Source of the DNA: Longibaculum muris
GTDB taxonomy: Bacteria; Bacillota_I; Bacilli_A; Erysipelotrichales; Coprobacillaceae
Assembly: GCF_004343035.1 (NCBI RefSeq)
Contig: NZ_SMCQ01000023.1
Coordinates: 1 to 47,425, forward strand
DNA: 47,425 nucleotides
Direction: 5' to 3'
Shown one piece after another: positions 7,991 through 16,347 of this stretch. Every line of letters begins with the position of its first letter. Position 1 is the first letter of the stretch. The notes below the pieces were generated by a model, which saw nothing but the letters and a program-made list of their open reading frames with translations, had not been told where the DNA came from and made no database searches. Made by a program: the position numbers and the translations under genes.

Positions 7991-10041
7991 TATATCTCAA
8001 ATTTTTCAACAAGACTCTTTAAAATTTGAGCTTGGGCAGATAATTCTTCACTGGCAGCAGCACTTTCTTCAGAAGTTGCTGAGTTTCCTTGAACAATTTC
8101 AGAAATTAATTCAACACTCTTTCTAATTTGGACAATCGCATCTTTTTGTTGTAAGGAAAGTTCTGACATAAGATTTGTCTTTTCTGTCATTTGTAAGACA
8201 TTTTCAACTGAAACTTTTAAACTTTCAGCAGTCTTATCAACAGCACCCATTCCTTCTTCAACCGCTTCATTATTCTTTTCAATTAAATTAGATGTTAACT
8301 TAGAAGCATTGCTTGTCTTTGTTGCCAATCGTCTAATTTCACTAGCAACAACTGAGAACCCTTTGCCTGCTTCACCAGCTCTAGCAGCTTCTACTGAAGC
8401 ATTAAGGGCTAAGATATTTGTTTGAAAAGCAATTTCTTCAATTTCTTTAACAATTGTATTGATTTCACCAGAATTTTGTTTTAAGTGTTTCATTGATTCT
8501 AATAGTTGTTTCATTTGATCATTACTTGAAACAACTTGTTCCCCTACAAATGTTGAAATCTCACGAGATTCAACAGCATTTTGAGCATTAGCTTGAACAG
8601 ATTCAGCAATTTCATTAATACTAACAGCGAGTTCTTCAATTGAACCAGCTTGTTCCGAAGCACCTTGTGCTAAAACTTGCGCACCATTTGAAACTTGTTC
8701 AGCTCCACTTGTCACTTGTTCTGCTGAACTATTAATTTGTTGCATAGCATCTCTTAATAACACAGAGATTTCTTCCATAGCCATATTTAATTGAATAAAT
8801 TCACCTTTAAATTGAATCGTTGGCTGATAATTTAATTGCCCTTTACCAATAGCTTTTAAAACACTTTGAATTTCATTTAAATATTCTTTTAATGTTACAA
8901 CTGTTGAACGCATATCATCCGCTAACTCACCTAATTCATTTTCAGAATGATAAGTTAATGTTTCATTTAAATTCCCATTAGCAATCTCATTTGCTGTAAC
9001 TTTAATTTGTTGGATTGGATCAACAATACTCTTAGTGATAATCAACCATAATGCAATAGTTGTCACAATACAAATAACTGATAGAACTGCTAATAATATC
9101 ACAATTTGCTGACTTAAATCTTGGCTTGATGCCATCTTTTCTTGAGCATCAGTTAAACAATCATCAACAATTTCTGATAAAAGGTTTCTAACAACTTTTG
9201 CTTGTGGTTCATACTTATTAATATATGTGTCATAGGCTTCTTTTTGATTTCCATTTTCCAATAACTGAATCACTTTATCTCTAGGAACTTTTAAAGAATT
9301 AAATTTTTGAACACATTCACTAACCTTTTCTGGACTTGTGACATAGCCTGTTTTTAAATGTTCTAATCCTTCATCTACATTATTAATAGTTATTTTGATT
9401 TGTTCAATTTCTTGATCAATGTTATCCTTCTTTTCACCACTTGATAAAGTAACCAAGCTTCTTCCTACAATTTGAACATTCATACTAATCTCAAAAGAAT
9501 CTTCAACATTAGAAAAAGGCCCTGCATATAAATCAGTCATACGATCAGATAACCCATAAATATTAAAAATAGCAACCCCTACTGTTAAACTGTATAAAAA
9601 GATAATTCCTACAAAGACAGCCATCAATTTCCTACCAATTTTCATATTATCAAAATACTTTCTCATACCTATACCCCCCTTATCAGCATATACAATGGCA
9701 CACACTGTTCTCTTTAAAACATCTTCTTTAAATGGTTTCACAATAAAATCAATAGCTCCTTCGATAACTGCTTCACGAATAATACTTTCCTGTCCAACTG
9801 CTGAACACATGACGATTTTAACTTCTGCATCAATTTCTTTTAATTTTTTCAAAACCTCTATCCCTGACATATGTGGCATTGTAATATCTAATAAAACAAC
9901 ATCAGGTTTTTCATTTGGATACATCGCAAGAGCTTCAATACCATCACTTGCTTCACAAAATACATATTCTTCATTTTGGAGAATATTTTTGATCATCGTA
10001 CGCATAAACTTTGAATCATCTACAATCATAATCTTTTTCAT
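7990..10041 (-). CDS. CheY receiver fused in frame to a methyl-accepting chemotaxis protein
   Basis: One 683-residue frame. Residues 1-120 are a complete CheY: D8/D9, phosphoacceptor D52 (LLDITMP), S80 and K102 (VKPF). From M126 it is a standard receptor: TM1 at about 140-162, a four-helix-type extracellular region, TM2 at about 313-336, HAMP at about 337-390, and a methyl-accepting signalling region with the conserved hairpin tip (EIAFQTNILALNASVEAARA). The junction holds a six-G tract at 9674-9679. Removing one G would end CheY at about 123 residues and leave the receptor its own ATG at 9666, with AAGGGGG 7 bases upstream. The receptor may thus be made both as a fusion and from the internal start. 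A sequencing or assembly error, or slippage, is an open alternative. Confidence 0.9.
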   Translation of the reverse strand: MKKIMIVDDSKFMRTMIKNILQNEEYVFCEASDGIEALAMYPNEKPDVVLLDITMPHMSGIEVLKKLKEIDAEVKIVMCSAVGQESIIREAVIEGAIDFIVKPFKEDVLKRTVCAIVYADKGGIGMRKYFDNMKIGRKLMAVFVGIIFLYSLTVGVAIFNIYGLSDRMTDLYAGPFSNVEDSFEISMNVQIVGRSLVTLSSGEKKDNIDQEIEQIKITINNVDEGLEHLKTGYVTSPEKVSECVQKFNSLKVPRDKVIQLLENGNQKEAYDTYINKYEPQAKVVRNLLSEIVDDCLTDAQEKMASSQDLSQQIVILLAVLSVICIVTTIALWLIITKSIVDPIQQIKVTANEIANGNLNETLTYHSENELGELADDMRSTVVTLKEYLNEIQSVLKAIGKGQLNYQPTIQFKGEFIQLNMAMEEISVLLRDAMQQINSSAEQVTSGAEQVSNGAQVLAQGASEQAGSIEELAVSINEIAESVQANAQNAVESREISTFVGEQVVSSNDQMKQLLESMKHLKQNSGEINTIVKEIEEIAFQTNILALNASVEAARAGEAGKGFSVVASEIRRLATKTSNASKLTSNLIEKNNEAVEEGMGAVDKTAESLKVSVENVLQMTEKTNLMSELSLQQKDAIVQIRKSVELISEIVQGNSATSEESAAASEELSAQAQILKSLVEKFEI

Positions 10042-10043
10042 TT

Positions 10044-10859
10044 TTATTTGATCTCCTTTTTATATACTGAAGGAAAAACTGTAGTTAATTGAGTTTCCTT
10101 CACAGAAAGCATTTCGGCATGTCCAATCATTAAATAACCATCTTTATATAAATGATTTTCTAAAGATTTCACAATTTGATAACGCATATCCTTATGAAAA
10201 TAAATCATTACATTTCGACATAATATTAAATCAAACTGACGATTAATTTTTAATGGTTCCATTAAATTATGTTTATCAAAAGTAATATGTTTTCTAATAT
10301 CATCATCTATAAAAAATGTTGTGTTATTTTTAACATAGCAATATTGTAATTGCCAATAAGGTTCAATTGTTGACAATTGTTTAATGGAATACTCACCATT
10401 TCTTGCAATATCTAAAACATTATCCGATATATCAGTTGCTAGGATTTGGTAATCTAAAGATAATCCTGTCTGTTTCTTATAATCTTCCATCACCATAGCT
10501 AAACAGTAAGCTTCTTCGCCTGTTGAACAACCGGCACACCATATTTTATAAACTGCATTCTTTTTCTTTTCCACAAATTCTGGTAAAAGATTGTTCTTTA
10601 ATAATTGAAAATGCTCGTTTTCCCTTAAAAAATACGTATAATGTGTTGTTAATATATCTACCATTTGTTCAATCAATTGACCACTATGATCTTGATTAAG
10701 CATTTTAACATAGGCTTCAAAACTAGGTATGTTCAAATTTTGTAAGACCTTTGTCAGCCGACATTCTATCAACACTTTTTTCTTTGATAAATCTAATCCA
10801 TAAGATTGTTTCATATATTCCACAATACTTTGAAAAGATTTCTCATCAATTCGAATCAT
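10044..10859 (-). CDS. cheR: Chemoreceptor methyltransferase CheR
   Basis: A 271-residue SAM-dependent methyltransferase that modifies receptor glutamates. It has an N-terminal helical domain (about 1-75), THYTYFLREN linking into the catalytic domain, SAM-binding GCSTGEEAY and ILATDIS, and the post-motif LILCRNVMIYF. Its C-terminus ends close after MIGHAEML..VFPSVYKK as usual. GAGGGATAAC precedes the start. It is 11 bases downstream of cheW and 2 bases upstream of the CheY-MCP gene. It is the only methylation enzyme here, as no CheB esterase is present. Confidence 0.96.
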   Translation of the reverse strand: MIRIDEKSFQSIVEYMKQSYGLDLSKKKVLIECRLTKVLQNLNIPSFEAYVKMLNQDHSGQLIEQMVDILTTHYTYFLRENEHFQLLKNNLLPEFVEKKKNAVYKIWCAGCSTGEEAYCLAMVMEDYKKQTGLSLDYQILATDISDNVLDIARNGEYSIKQLSTIEPYWQLQYCYVKNNTTFFIDDDIRKHITFDKHNLMEPLKINRQFDLILCRNVMIYFHKDMRYQIVKSLENHLYKDGYLMIGHAEMLSVKETQLTTVFPSVYKKEIK

Positions 10860-10870
10860 GTTATCCCTCT

Positions 10871-11236
10871 CTATCCATCTTTATTTTTAATCAAAACATC
10901 TAAAACACTTTCTAATAAAACAAAACATAATTGTTCATGATGAGAAATCACACCTTGGACAAATGGTATCTTTTTCTTTAAGACAATATGGTTGAATGGG
11001 ATGATTTTTTCTTGTGAAACTTCTAAAACATCCTCAACCTTATCAACAACCAAAGCTAACTGCTGATCCTTGATTAATATGGCATAGCTTCCTTGGGTTT
11101 GTTCGTTATGAAAAAGACTTGATAAATCAATCACTTTTTGATCTTCTAAAGAGTCGCAATCAACAATCATATCAACAATTGTTAAAGGCAATAGAAACAA
11201 GACCTGTGAAGATTCAACAACAACATAATAACTCAT
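10871..11236 (-). CDS. cheW: Short CheW-like coupling protein
   Basis: A 121-residue CheW-fold protein, shorter than the usual 140-170. The first strands (SYYVVVESSQVLFLLPLTIVDMIV), the ALVVDKVEDVLEVSQEKIIPF stretch and the VQGVISHHEQLCFVLLE end fit CheW. The middle loop that normally holds the conserved VxGxxNLRG is shortened. It starts 2 bases after the GGDEF-EAL gene, with GAGAGGGGAT upstream. It may be a specialised coupling or adaptor protein for one of the receptors in this operon. Confidence 0.75.
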   Translation of the reverse strand: MSYYVVVESSQVLFLLPLTIVDMIVDCDSLEDQKVIDLSSLFHNEQTQGSYAILIKDQQLALVVDKVEDVLEVSQEKIIPFNHIVLKKKIPFVQGVISHHEQLCFVLLESVLDVLIKNKDG

Positions 11237-11238
11237 TT

Positions 11239-13512
11239 CTATCCCCTCTCTTTAAAAATCATTTTTTCAAATTCATTCACTGGTACAGGTTTTGAAACAA
11301 CATAACCTTGCACCATATCACAATCAATTGTTTTTAAAAATTCTAACTGTAATCCACTCTCTACCCCTTCAGAAACAGTACGCATCTTTAAGCGTTTTGT
11401 CATATCAATGATAGTTTCAATAATCGCACGTTCTCGATCATTTTCCATATCCAAACTCTTGAAAAATGCCCGGTCTAATTTAATAACATCAACATTAATG
11501 CTTGATAACATATTCAGTGATGAATAACCACTTCCAAAATCATCTAATGAACAAGTAAATCCAGCATTATGAATTTTATCAATAGCCCAGATTACAGTTT
11601 CTAAATTTTCTGATAATAATGATTCCGTAATTTCTATTTCAATAAGATGAGGCGGCACATTATATTTTTGTTGAATCAAAATATAATTATCTAAAAAATG
11701 TGGATTATTCAAATGAGCACGGGATAGATTGACCGAAATAGGAGCAGGCGTTAATTTTGCATCAAGCCAAATTCTTATATGCTGACATACACATTCAAAG
11801 ACATATAAATCTAATTTAATAATAAATCCATTTTCTTCAAAGAAAGGGATAAACTCATCTGGTGGTATTAAGCCTTTTTGTGGATTTAACCAACGAACCA
11901 GGGCTTCACCACCTACATAGCGATTACTCTTGAGTTCAATCTTTGGTTGGAAGTAAACAACAAACTCACGATTAGTTAAAGCTTCTTCCATTCGATTCTC
12001 CATGTCTTTTTCTTTTAACATACGCTGATGTTCAGCTTGAGCAAAGAAAGTCAAACGATAGAAAGGATGATTTTTTGAACAAGCTTTACTTTTTCTTGCG
12101 ACATTGGCACGGTCTTGAATAAAGACAACTGAAAGATTTGGATCATCAATCATGTAAGCACCAATCGTAAAGGTTAAAAAATATTTTTCCTGTAATTTTT
12201 TATTAAAATTATTCATTTGTGAAATTGATGAATCTAATAATTCAACAATTGAACTTTCATCATGACGATGTAATAAAATAACAAATTGATCAGCAGCAAT
12301 ACGACAAATCATTTCATCATCTTTTAATTTTGCTTTAATCACATCATGAATATATTTCAATAAACGATTTCCACCCTGATAACCAAAAGCATCATTAATT
12401 AATTTAAAACGACTTATATCAAGAATTAAAAAAGTATAAGTTAAAGGTGGATGGGTTGAAATGAGCTGTCCAGCTTCAATACGAAAACGTGTTTGATTAT
12501 ACCCTTGAGTAACAGTATCAACATAGGCTGTTTCATAGAGCTGTGTATTATTTTTACGATAATTAATAAATACCAGCAATAAAACTCCTGTTAATAAAAT
12601 AATAATTGTAAGTAAAATAATGGTTGAATAAAATGCTAAATCTTGAAATGGACCTAACGCTACATGTTGATCAATCATAAAGATTAAAGACATATCTTTT
12701 AATAAAGGAACATAATAAACAAGTTGAGTATTTTGTTTATTATTTTTCTGATGAAAAACAAAAGAGCCACTTTGTCCTTTTCCAATTGCATCATGAATAT
12801 TTTGAAATTGTTTTTGACTTAATGTACTTTGATTAGAAAGTTCATAGAAAAAGTTATGTCCAATCATTAAATCATTATCATTATTAGACTTCATTACAAA
12901 TGTTCCATCATTTTCAATAACATGGAAATAAGCCTGCTCATCAAAATAATTTTCAGCCAATAAACTATTAATCCATTCTTTACTTTCTAAAGCTATAATT
13001 CCTCCAATAATTTTATCATTTTGATAAACAGGTACCCCATAAATCAAACCATCTTGATTATAAGACTTTAATCCTATACTATCAGTAATGATTTCTTTAC
13101 CTTCTAAGACTTCCATAATCATATCATCATTTGAAAAATTAAAAGCCTGACCTTTATCATTTGTACATTTTCCGTTCATATCCATGAATGATAAAAACGA
13201 AAAATCTAAAGCTTCCCCACGCTTTTGTAAGAAATCTCCAACGCTCCCATGAGCTTCTTTTCTTTCAATATAATTTGATGCTGTAATTCTTAATTCAGAT
13301 AAACTTATATTGGTATTTAAATTCATCTTATCAGCAATACTTTGGGAAATTTCTAACAGATAATGTTCTCCTTGTTGATAGGTCACTTGGCGAATATGAA
13401 CAACAAAATAAGAAGCTAATACAATAACAATAACTGCAACAAGAGATAAAACCAAATAATAAGAACGTAATGGTTTTTTTGTTATCATATTTTTCTTTTG
13501 AGAACTTCCCAT
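11239..13512 (-). CDS. Membrane dCACHE-type sensor with degenerate GGDEF and intact EAL domain
   Basis: A 757-residue predicted c-di-GMP phosphodiesterase. TM1 (about 17-38), an extracellular CACHE-like region (about 40-285), TM2 (about 292-318), GGDEF (about 325-490) and EAL (about 505-750). The cyclase signature has decayed to RIAADQF, so synthesis is unlikely. The EAL domain keeps GGEALVRW, SVNLSRAHL, EITES, DDFGSGYSSL, IKLDRAFF and SEGVE, so hydrolysis of c-di-GMP is likely. The start follows GGGGAG. It sits in the same operon as a receiver-controlled cyclase, giving opposing activities. Confidence 0.93.
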   Translation of the reverse strand: MGSSQKKNMITKKPLRSYYLVLSLVAVIVIVLASYFVVHIRQVTYQQGEHYLLEISQSIADKMNLNTNISLSELRITASNYIERKEAHGSVGDFLQKRGEALDFSFLSFMDMNGKCTNDKGQAFNFSNDDMIMEVLEGKEIITDSIGLKSYNQDGLIYGVPVYQNDKIIGGIIALESKEWINSLLAENYFDEQAYFHVIENDGTFVMKSNNDNDLMIGHNFFYELSNQSTLSQKQFQNIHDAIGKGQSGSFVFHQKNNKQNTQLVYYVPLLKDMSLIFMIDQHVALGPFQDLAFYSTIILLTIIILLTGVLLLVFINYRKNNTQLYETAYVDTVTQGYNQTRFRIEAGQLISTHPPLTYTFLILDISRFKLINDAFGYQGGNRLLKYIHDVIKAKLKDDEMICRIAADQFVILLHRHDESSIVELLDSSISQMNNFNKKLQEKYFLTFTIGAYMIDDPNLSVVFIQDRANVARKSKACSKNHPFYRLTFFAQAEHQRMLKEKDMENRMEEALTNREFVVYFQPKIELKSNRYVGGEALVRWLNPQKGLIPPDEFIPFFEENGFIIKLDLYVFECVCQHIRIWLDAKLTPAPISVNLSRAHLNNPHFLDNYILIQQKYNVPPHLIEIEITESLLSENLETVIWAIDKIHNAGFTCSLDDFGSGYSSLNMLSSINVDVIKLDRAFFKSLDMENDRERAIIETIIDMTKRLKMRTVSEGVESGLQLEFLKTIDCDMVQGYVVSKPVPVNEFEKMIFKERG

Positions 13513-13531
13513 GATTTTATCTCCCCTTTCC

Positions 13532-14893
13532 CTATTTTAATTTATTCATAAAATAAGCAATCTTTTCTTCCCCAAACAAATTAAACATAACATAACATTC
13601 AAAAAATAATGTTTCTCCATTTTCATTAATTCTAAAACTGACTACATAAGCATCTTCTTTTAAAGAAGCCAATTTCTTTAAATGATATGGTTCACAAATT
13701 TCATCAAAAGCCTTTAAATCATCTAAGAAAATACGTGCTCTAAAGTTTTGATAAGTTTCTTCATACTTTGGTGATAGAAAACTTTGCCAAAGTTGAACTG
13801 TTGGTGTATAAACATGATAAGTTAAAGTCATTGTATTGAGATCAACTTTCATAACAAAATCATATTCATGGGTAAAAATCATTTGTAATTGGTGATCTTG
13901 ATTTCCAATTAATTCTTTTAATTGATCTTTAACTTCCATAATTCTTTGTTTTTCGCGTTTTTGAGCATAACGATAAATAATGAGAATTAAGATGATAATT
14001 CCAAGCATTGATGCAATTCTAATTCCCCATAAAAAATGTGAAATTTGTAAAGATAAGACTTCTAAAGAATGTGAAGAAATAATTGTTACAAACTGCCAAT
14101 GGGGATGATTTAATGACTTGGTAGTACCTAGATATAAAGATTGTTGATTACCATTGACTGAATAGATAGCTTTTTGACCAGCTTTGAAATCATTAGCTAA
14201 ATCTTTAACCACAGTTTGTGAATTATCTGCATTTAATAATGTTTGATAAATTGAACTTTCTGATAAATTGATCAAAGGTGAAGCTGGCCCTTTTAAAATC
14301 CAACTCCCATCGCGATTATCAACAACATAAGCTCGCCCATCACCATCATGAAAAGCAAACAGCGTTTCTTTATAAAACTTTTGAATATTGCATTCACAAT
14401 AAATCGCTCCTACCAACTTTTTATCTTGAATAAGAGGCATTTGATAAACTACATACATATTTCCATCTTCTTGACGAAAACAATCTGATACTCCACTTTT
14501 TTGCTTGGATAAAGCAAATTCTTCAATATGTAATTCACTGATATCAAAATTCTGATTTTTGTTATCAATTCCTTGACCACTTTTATCAACATAATATGTC
14601 GCATGAAATTGTCGCATTGTATTAAAGATATCTAATGATTGTGCATCATGTTTTTTTTGAATAACTTTTTGACTAAAAGATTCCATAAATGAAAGATCTT
14701 CAATGATTTTATTATCAATTTGTCGACGTATCATATCTGTTGTATCAGCTAATTGATTATACTCACTGTTTTCAATCATTTCAGTAATTTGTCTAGAAAA
14801 AACATTTGTAATGATAAAAATAACTAGAAAAATAATAAAAGAACTACCAATAAAGAAATATTTTAATTGATGATGAGATACTTTCTTCTTCAT
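13532..14893 (-). CDS. Orphan dCACHE-type membrane sensor without a recognisable output domain
   Basis: A 453-residue membrane protein: TM1 about 12-32, a large extracellular region resembling a double CACHE sensor, TM2 about 287-308, a basic helical linker (KREKQRIMEVKDQLKEL) and a C-terminal PAS-like region of about 120 residues (YDFVMKVDLNTMTLTYHVYTP..) that ends at the gene end. Such regions usually precede GGDEF, kinase or MCP modules, but none follows. It may signal through a partner such as the co-transcribed GGDEF-EAL protein. The nearest GGAG lies 15 bases upstream, with a two-codon ATG-TTA-TGA reading frame between it and the start, suggesting coupled re-initiation. Confidence 0.8.
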   Translation of the reverse strand: MKKKVSHHQLKYFFIGSSFIIFLVIFIITNVFSRQITEMIENSEYNQLADTTDMIRRQIDNKIIEDLSFMESFSQKVIQKKHDAQSLDIFNTMRQFHATYYVDKSGQGIDNKNQNFDISELHIEEFALSKQKSGVSDCFRQEDGNMYVVYQMPLIQDKKLVGAIYCECNIQKFYKETLFAFHDGDGRAYVVDNRDGSWILKGPASPLINLSESSIYQTLLNADNSQTVVKDLANDFKAGQKAIYSVNGNQQSLYLGTTKSLNHPHWQFVTIISSHSLEVLSLQISHFLWGIRIASMLGIIILILIIYRYAQKREKQRIMEVKDQLKELIGNQDHQLQMIFTHEYDFVMKVDLNTMTLTYHVYTPTVQLWQSFLSPKYEETYQNFRARIFLDDLKAFDEICEPYHLKKLASLKEDAYVVSFRINENGETLFFECYVMFNLFGEEKIAYFMNKLK

Positions 14894-14902
14894 AACATTC
14901 TT

Positions 14903-16180
14903 TTATTCTCCTTTAATTTGATCACATTGCAATTGATCATATTCTTTCATTACATTTTCTAATGTTTTTCCCCTAAGCATATCTTGAATTAAATCACGAG
15001 TTGAACCCCAAGTTTCAAAAGGCAGCTTGGTATCACGAACTGGAATTTGATGTTTTCCTCGCATCGTTGATATAAAATCATCAAGTTGTTCTTCTAAATA
15101 ACCATAATCAGGATTTTGTGTAACACTAATCGCGTGTAATTCTTTAGCAATTGTATCTAAATTTTCTTTTTTAGAAACTTCATCAATAAATTCTTTAGCA
15201 TATTCAGCTTTTGGACTATGTGTATTATAAGTTAAATGACGAGCTGTTCCAACAACTGCCATTGCGCCTTTTTCTGATAAAGGAATCCCTGTCATCTGAT
15301 ATTCAAATGAAGCTTTAGACATATCTAATTGTAGGCAATGACATAGACATGCACCTTTTCCATTAACAAAATCTATTCCAGCATCTTTGGCATTACGATG
15401 TTTTGCATCATTGACATCAATATACCCTTTATCTATTAATAATTGAACAAATTCAAATCCCTTTTTCATATAATCACTGATTTTAGTTTTTCCAGTCGCT
15501 AAATCATGAAGTAATGCTTCTTTATCAGATGATTCATAAATTTCACTTAAACCAATAACTAATGCAGGAACAACCAAAGCATAGTCTTTATGAGCAACAT
15601 AAGGTGTAATTCCATTTTTCTTTAGTGTTTCACAAACCGCCAGAAATTCATCTTTTTGTTTAGGAACAGATAATCCATATTGTTCTAGTAAATCAAGATT
15701 CCAATAAAATCCATAACCAGTCATCAATAAAGGTATACAAAAAAAATCATTTCCATCAGTGACTTGCCTATACGCATATTCAGATAAAGAGATTGAATGA
15801 GTGAAATCACGAATACGTGGTAGAAGTCCTGCCCTTTGATACTCTATAACATCTTCATTTTGTAAGATATAAAGATCAACCTCTGGAGATTCACTCTTTA
15901 ATTGATTTAAGATATATTGACGATATTCTTGACTACTCCCATTTAATGTATAATAAGCTGCGACTTCTTCCTTGATGCGCATTTTTGTTTGATCTTTAGC
16001 CATGATACTATGACTCCAAACTTGGCTATTCATTAATTTTGTTGAATATAGACTCAAAGTTACTTCCTGATACGTTGCATATTCTTTCACTTTTCCAGTT
16101 TTGTGATTTTGTGTACAACCAAGAAGGGATAAAATAAGCGCCATTGAAAGAAAAATATAGAGCAATTTGGCTTTTTTCAT
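14903..16180 (-). CDS. Extracellular solute-binding lipoprotein (ABC family 1-like), first gene of the chemosensory operon
   Basis: A 425-residue lipoprotein with signal MKKAKLLYIFLSMALILSLLGC, lipidated at Cys22. The body looks like a sugar-type periplasmic-binding-protein fold (PRIRDFTHSI..YAYRQVTDGNDFFCIPLLMTGYGFYWNLDLLEQYGL). No ABC permease or ATPase gene is nearby. It leads an operon of receptors and Che proteins, so it may act as a ligand-presenting co-receptor rather than for uptake; this is inference. The ATG at 16180 is chosen (GGTGGAG 7 bases upstream); a TTG one codon earlier is possible. A well-formed promoter lies just upstream. Confidence 0.85.
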   Translation of the reverse strand: MKKAKLLYIFLSMALILSLLGCTQNHKTGKVKEYATYQEVTLSLYSTKLMNSQVWSHSIMAKDQTKMRIKEEVAAYYTLNGSSQEYRQYILNQLKSESPEVDLYILQNEDVIEYQRAGLLPRIRDFTHSISLSEYAYRQVTDGNDFFCIPLLMTGYGFYWNLDLLEQYGLSVPKQKDEFLAVCETLKKNGITPYVAHKDYALVVPALVIGLSEIYESSDKEALLHDLATGKTKISDYMKKGFEFVQLLIDKGYIDVNDAKHRNAKDAGIDFVNGKGACLCHCLQLDMSKASFEYQMTGIPLSEKGAMAVVGTARHLTYNTHSPKAEYAKEFIDEVSKKENLDTIAKELHAISVTQNPDYGYLEEQLDDFISTMRGKHQIPVRDTKLPFETWGSTRDLIQDMLRGKTLENVMKEYDQLQCDQIKGE

Positions 16181-16206
16181 CAAAAATCTCCACCTTCCCT
16201 ATATTT

Positions 16207-16246
16207 ATTATAATATTGTTATATCAAAATAACAACAAAATAACAA
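16207..16246 (-). promoter_or_regulatory. Promoter and candidate operator of the chemosensory operon
   Basis: On the minus strand, -35 TTGTTA (16230-16235) and -10 TATAAT (16207-16212) are 17 bases apart. The perfect inverted repeat TTGTTAT-N6-ATAACAA (16216-16235) covers the -35 and spacer. A further ATAACAA copy sits 11 bases further upstream (16240-16246), on the same face of the helix. This suits repression or activation by a dimeric regulator; which one is unknown. Confidence 0.6.
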
Positions 16247-16314
16247 AATCGTCACAAAATAATTTTTTGTTGATTATCTTTACCATTTCTACCATAGCCA
16301 GTTTTTAAAAAAAG

Positions 16315-16323
16315 TGCTACAAT
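16315..16323 (+). promoter_or_regulatory. Extended -10 promoter of rarA
   Basis: TGCTACAAT (TGn plus TACAAT) lies 25 bases upstream of the rarA ATG. No good -35 is seen, as expected for an extended -10 promoter. Confidence 0.4.
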
Positions 16324-16347
16324 ACTACCAAGAAAGCCGGTGATATC

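Noticed and set aside
9695-10051. 118-codon plus-strand frame opposite CheY
   Set aside because: Antisense shadow of the conserved CheY domain, without a start signal of its own.
16184-16347. c-di-GMP riboswitch ahead of the chemosensory operon
   Set aside because: No GEMM-type conserved core; the leader between the promoter and the first start codon is only about 20 bases.
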